Program-made: the position numbers and the translations under genes | NCBI GenBank assembly: GCA_023213395.1 | Contig: CM041465.1 | Location: 15,004,001-15,068,000 of the forward strand | DNA: 64,000 nt | Direction: 5' to 3' | From: Cycas panzhihuaensis | Taxonomy: Eukaryota; Cycadophyta | Shown: in pieces, positions 59,100-64,000 of the stretch | How positions within the stretch are numbered: position 1 is the stretch's first letter | Layout of the letters: every line of letters starts with the position of its first letter | Notes under the pieces: model-generated | Told to the model about the DNA's origin: nothing | Database searches by the model: none | The model's input: only the letters and a program-made list of their open reading frames with translations

Positions 59100-60250
59100 A
59101 GCTCTTAAGTAAGAGGAGTATAAGTAAGAGAAACCTCCTTTTCTAAAAGGTTAGTGAGGGGTTTAGAATTCAATACAAAATTAACTATAAAATGTAGTAG
59201 GAAGCCTAATTTTCTAAGAAATTATTTAACTTATTTTTGTGTATGAGGAGGAGGCATTTCAATAATGGCTTTTACCATATCAAGGTCTACCCTAATACCA
59301 TTATGAAAGACTATATTGCCTAATATTTTTCTTGAAGTAACTAAATACACATTTATTTAGATTAAGGCAAAGGTAAAATTTTCATCATCTTTTAAAGATA
59401 GTTTTAAGATTTTGAATGTGGTCTCTTTGATTTCATGATAGGACAAGCATATCATCTAAGTAAACAACCATTATAATGTCAATATAGTCATGGAAAATAA
59501 AGACCATGACTCACTGACATATAGCTCTAGAATTTTTAAAGCTAAATGGCATAACTTTGAATGTAAAATCTTCCCATGGCATGGTGAAAGTAGTCTTATG
59601 AGATAAGAATCTGATTATAACCTAAAATATGATTTACAAGGGACATAACTTCAAAGTTGGTAGTCTAGTCTTAGATTTAATCTAAAAATATAAGAGGAAA
59701 GTTATCCTTAGGACAAGCATCATTAATGTCATGAAAGTCAACACATATCTAGATAAAACCATTCTTTTTTGTCATAGTAACTATATTGGAAATCCACTGT
59801 GAATAACTAATATTCTTAATGAAGCCTATTTTTAAGTGTTTCTCCACTTCTTATTTAATTACATTTGATATATAAAGATGTATAGGACTTTACGTTTATC
59901 TCTTAGACTTAACACCTATAAAGGTAGTGATACTATGAATAACAACATTAGGATGAAGGCCCTACATATCATTAATCCTAGGTAAAGACTAAGATAAATT
60001 CACAAAAGAGTTCTTTAAGTTGTCCTACTTTTTTAGAAGTGTAATCTACCACAACTTTAATTATCTTTGGAGTTTCACCTACCTTTAAATCAATATCAAT
60101 AGTTTCACCTATAGGCATAACACTTCCTTCCTCAAAATAAGGGGGGGTAGGGTTTATAAAAGATGTAGAATCATTTGAAGATTGATGAGAATTAGTTAAT
60201 AATAAATTATGATGCAACTATTTACCAAACTTGAGCTTGTGGTGATTAAA
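59100..60250 (-). pseudogene. Tat-like reverse transcriptase
   Basis: Minus-strand pieces: FCEFILVFT near 59990 (usually F-DVFAW), a palm part near 59600-59800, and near 59430-59520 a FSMTILTLWWLFT-type reading at the active-site position, which is badly eroded. Thumb wording (PLTNLLEKE, ELFNKLKQAL, LILTPLIF) lies near 59080-59180. It is more decayed than its counterpart at 2960-3960, with TAG, TAA and frameshifts. Confidence 0.7.
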
Positions 60251-61399
60251 AGGAAGGTTAGACTGAGCTCTAGCCAAGTGTTCTAAAATTGCTTCATCAT
60301 TTTCAAAATGGCCAAGATGATAAATATCTCTAAGGATAGAGTTCTTACTCCCAAATTAAAGATGATGAAATGAATCCACAAGAAGAACATTCTCAAGAGA
60401 ATGATGACTCTAATTTTGTATAATGTTCATTATTAAAGGTATTTATAAAAAAGGACTATATTAGTTAGGAAATTCCCAATTTGAGTTTAAGATTTAATGA
60501 AAACTAATTTATTAATATAAGAAAAACTTATAGAAGGGGATATATAAATGAAAGATGATGGAGTAGTCTTGAAAAAATTCTTGAGAAGGAAGAGAAATTA
60601 TAGAAATCATATTTACTTCCTTAGTCTCCCTGAAATATATTGGACTTAATCTAGATAGGAGGCATATTGAAGACATTTCACCTTCTGGCAATGGAATGCT
60701 GAGATATCAATGTAGTAAAAATTTCCTCTCATTCTAATTAATCCAAGTAACTAAAAAAGGAGATTGGCAATTAGAGACCTTATTATATGATGCAATAGAG
60801 TTATAAGATAAGGGCAATCACCTATATATATAAGTAATAGGTGGTAAATTGTTAAGAGGATTTCTAATAATATGAAAACATAAGGTGCATATAAAATCTT
60901 GCTCATCAAAGGATAAAGTATAAGGAAGAATCTCATAAGATGGTGGTGGTTCATCAGGGGTCTCACTATCATCATTTTCCATAATTTCTCTTAAAGGAGA
61001 AGGAATTGGAAAAGGTTCCATAGTGGATTAAAAAGTCTTCACATTATTATAGGGAAATGAAAATCTTTGTTCAAAAGATATACTTTCAATCATGTTTACT
61101 TCCTTGATTTCTTATTCATATGGAGAGGGATCATTAATAATAAAATACTATCCTAGAGCTAGAGATTGAAAGAAATATTAAGAAGAGTTAGAAGACTCTC
61201 TAGTTTATATGACAATTTCTACTAATAGGACTTATTGTTTTATAGAACTTAATCTTTACTTTACAATTTTTAATTATCCCTTATGGATGAACTAGAGTTC
61301 ACTAATAAGTAAAGAATAAATGATAAACATCCAGTTAATCTATGGATTACCTAAGAAAATATTATACTCTAAGTCTAAATTTATAATAGCAAGGTTGAC
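60251..61399 (-). other. Protease-to-RT linker
   Basis: Contains open stretches at 60818-61021 and 60751-60975 (Pro/Ser/Asp-rich), like the poorly conserved linker between protease and RT in the first Tat-like element. No catalytic domain. Confidence 0.45.
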
Positions 61400-61720
61400 C
61401 ATGACTATCTTCTATTTTGAAGTAAGTGGAAGAGCAACTTGACTAAGAGAAGTCTTTTGGTTTTTATCATATTCCTAGCATATCCATGCATAAGGTTTAA
61501 AAGTAATAATTTCTAAAACTTCAATAAGATGAAGAGGAATTACATTCATTGATGAACTTTCATAAAAAATAATTTGTTGGATGTTGATATCATCTTTACA
61601 TTTTTTAATATAAAATAGAGGAATGTCGTTAGGGTTATGCTTTGGTTGACTAAGTAAGGTAGCCAAATTGAATGAGAGAGTAAGGCTTAATGGGGAGTTG
61701 GGAATTAGAATCCCCAAAGC
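61400..61720 (-). pseudogene. Tat-like aspartic protease, active site lost
   Basis: Minus strand IQQIIFYESSSMNVIPLHLI aligns with VVDDGSSINAMPLSVM of the first element; the catalytic Asp region has become Tyr-Glu-Ser. Downstream LDLEYNIFLGNP matches IEYNLLLGCP. Same place in the polyprotein as in the first element. Confidence 0.75.
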
Positions 61721-62199
61721 ATAAAGTAAAAGATGGTGTTACTTAAGGCAGCTCCTCAATAAGTCCATCATTAAAATACTAACAATGATAGCTTTTAGTT
61801 TATTAACAAAAGAGAAAGTTCTATCTTTTAATGTAGAAGGAATGGACCTAAAACAAATAGGTCAAAGAAGAATAAGTGGCAAATAATTAGGATTCTTGAT
61901 GGGTAAATCATCAAAGGATTTGGTCATACCTAGGTTCCTTATAACCTTGACCATATAATTATTCTTTTATTTTTACCACCCTTAAGAGGTGGTCAATGCT
62001 AATTATTAGTTTGTTTATTAGTCGTACCAAGTGAGGTGATACACGTTTTAGCTAGATTGAAGCATGCACTCTTATCATCACTTATTTCATATTGCTTAGC
62101 CTTGCCTTTATTATCATCCTTAACATCTTTGGGGTCATGATTGGGCAATGGATCTTTGTGAATCAATTACTCTTGATTTAGTTTTGATGTAGATATGTT

Positions 62200-64000
62200 A
62201 GGAGTTTTAGTCTTTTTGACTTGTAGCTTGCACTACCCAACATTGGTTCATATCATGAGCATCGGTTTAATGATGTGAATACCAAGGAGTCTTCTTCATT
62301 AGAGGTGGAGGAGAAGGATTCTAATATTTTTTCTCTTCAATAAAGTGAATAACCTTATCTTCTTATTTAGGTTCATTAGTAAGAGGATTTTCAATGTATA
62401 ACTTAGTGTTTATGGTATACCCAAGTTCCCTAATAGAAGAGGTGAGGTGGTTGCATATTTGGTCATTATGAGTAGGCTCAAGTGGTTGGGGAGAATCTTT
62501 TATTGGAATAGGCTTACTAATCTTCTTAATACTAGCTTAGGTCTCAAAGTCTTTAAGAGATAAGTATTTATCTATGACCTCTTCATAAGATTGGGTACCG
62601 AGTTTTAGAACTTCTAAATGTATGTGAGGTCTTAAGGCATTAGTAAAGAGGTCAAAGAGGAAGCTTGAATTAAGAGGGGGATGATAAGCATGTACTAGGT
62701 CTTGAAATCTCTTAACAAAATAACAAGATGAATCATGATGATTTTGTTTTATTGATAATAAAGACTTAATCCTAGTTTCAAATGGCATGGAAATATTGAA
62801 ATAGCTAATGAAGGAATCAATCAATTGTTGCAAAGAAAATATCAAATAGAAGGGAGATGGTAAAACCACTTCAATGCATGACCTTGAAGTGATTTGGGAA
62901 ACAATTACATCATAACATAGTCATACAAAAGGAAATTAGTATATGCAAGTGTAAAAACTTACACATGTCAGGTAGGATATTGGGAATGATCATTTGAAAT
63001 CTTTGGTAATTTGGGTAGAAATAGGGGTATAGAGGAAAGGAGAATCTCTTGTAAAAGGGCACTAAAGAGGAGATTATTGATAAGGTAAGGAAGTTCTAAG
63101 TTGGGGTTGATTACAATGAGAAGGATAAAGAGGTAGAGGATGAGTGGGATTAAACCATGTGGTAAGGTTAAAACTACTATTTATTTGTGGAATAGGATAT
63201 TGTAGAATTAAAAGGTTATATTGAAGAGGAGGTATCATATGTTGAGCATAAGATAGGTAAGGGTTATAAGATCTAGGAGTGAAAGAAGACATGGTTTGCT
63301 TTATAGGCTTAAATGTATGTTACTTATGAGTATGTTGATAAAAGGTAATATATGTATGAGAACATTAAGTATTGTATAAAGGATATGGGGGTGATAAAGG
63401 CATAGGTCTATTATGAGAAGGGGAAAGAGACAGTCTCACACTATATGTGGTATTTTCATAGTAAAGAGGATATGGGTTTCTTTAAGTAGGAATAGAAGTA
63501 TGATGGAAGGGATGGACCCACCAAGTGGTGGGACATGTAAATGAAAATAAGGGTACTTGTATTTATGAATGAAAGAGGGTATTTTACTTAATTAATAAGA
63601 TGTATATCCTTGTTGAGGATTTCTAAAGGTAAGATGATGCTCTTAAGTGGAATTGAGGAGATGGGAGAAATTTGAATCCCTTCTTACATAAGATGAACTA
63701 GTACATAAGGTTATGAATGAACTAAGTTGGTATCTCCTACCTCATCAAGTGGTACATGAGGCATCTTAGAAGTAGACAAATGAGAAGGAAAGGGGGAATA
63801 TAGAATATTCATCATGTGAGAAGTCTCATTATATAAAGATTTATATTCTTGTATAAGAGGATTAGATTGTTCATGATATTTTTAGGAATTAGATGTGAGG
63901 ACATGGCCATAGTATAAATATATTAATGGAATGGGTCTTGGTAACTAGGGATAGGTACATGAGAGGGAATTTAGTAAGCATAGGTTCAAAGTAAGGATGG
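62200..64000 (-). pseudogene. Tat-like gag, N-terminal end outside the window
   Basis: 62537-62869 holds the conserved gag domain with FSLQQLIDSFISYFNI, LLSIKQNHHDSS, LFTNALRPHIHLEVLKL, which aligns residue by residue with FSFQQLMDKFVKYFDV and LFVNALRPEVHIEVLKI of the first element. Upstream (63000-64000) is a Pro/Tyr/Ser-rich part with stops, matching the N-terminal part at 6640-7950. Downstream 62200-62530 is the linker to protease. The start codon was not located. Confidence 0.85.

Larger units (their letters stand above)
57390..64000 (-). mobile_element. Second Tat-like Ty3 element, running off the window
   Basis: Minus-strand order from the window end: gag (62200-64000), protease (61400-61720), linker, RT (59100-60250), RNase H (58640-59064), integrase (57390-58330). 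Gag, protease and RNase H resemble those of the element at 949-8691, so both are one lineage. This copy is more AT-rich and more broken. No LTR was identified: the 5' LTR lies outside the window and the 3' LTR was not found. Confidence 0.85.

Noticed and set aside
1-64000. Reading TAG as Gln or Trp (a reassigned stop codon)
   Set aside because: TAG falls at both Gln and Trp positions, TAA and TGA stops and frameshifts also occur, and catalytic residues are lost. Mutation in dead retroelements explains all of it.

Overview
This is a nuclear stretch of a large, repeat-rich plant genome. I see no intact host gene, no tRNA or rRNA gene and nothing prokaryotic. Almost everything that can be named is retrotransposon debris: Ty3/gypsy (Tat-like and chromovirus-like), Ty1/copia, a plant L1-type LINE, and a non-autonomous LTR family. 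The initiator-Met primer-binding motif (TGGTATCAGAGC), copia and Tat gag/pol motifs and a LINE with a C-terminal RNase H all point to a seed plant; the species cannot be told. The sequence is AT-rich, poor in CpG, and its reading frames are broken mainly by TAG where CAG (Gln) or TGG (Trp) is expected, as in old, methylated, silenced DNA.

Layout. 949-8691 (-): Tat-like Ty3 element with two 571-bp LTRs, broken gag, protease, RT, RNase H and a 3'-truncated integrase. 12310-12887 (+): copia RNase H tail plus an LTR. 13940-14400 (-): gag remnant. 16181-22470 (-): LINE with ORF1, endonuclease, RT and RNase H, split by an inverted-LTR composite at 20673-21723. 24643-31459 (-): copia element with LTRs, PBS, PPT and a perfect ATACT target duplication, inserted in the gag of an older copia element on the + strand (24340-24642 and 31465-33600). 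33748-43500 (-): a Ty3 element split by a 5.46-kb non-autonomous LTR element at 35665-41124, which carries a gag-like ORF near its 3' end, an AGATCT-rich leader and a CpG-richer segment that looks captured. 44557-44880: diverged solo LTR. 45790-47390 (-): chromovirus-like integrase/RNase H. 47400-50760 (-): two copia 3' fragments. 50760-55960: mostly unassigned, with short degenerate repeats. 55962-56360 (-): an open 132-codon RNase H-like ORF behind a strong G-tract. 57390-64000 (-): a second Tat-like element, running off the window.

How it fits together: the window is a record of nested insertions, not an operon or pathway. The points most worth following are (1) an LTR family whose LTR ends carry one to three 40-41 bp units, each with an extra copy of the tRNA primer-binding motif; (2) a member of that family with a gag-only layout and apparently captured DNA; (3) a small LTR hairpin kept by a compensating base-pair change; (4) the free-standing RNase H ORF. 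Domain limits were read by eye from translations and are approximate; LTR limits were set by aligning copies by hand.
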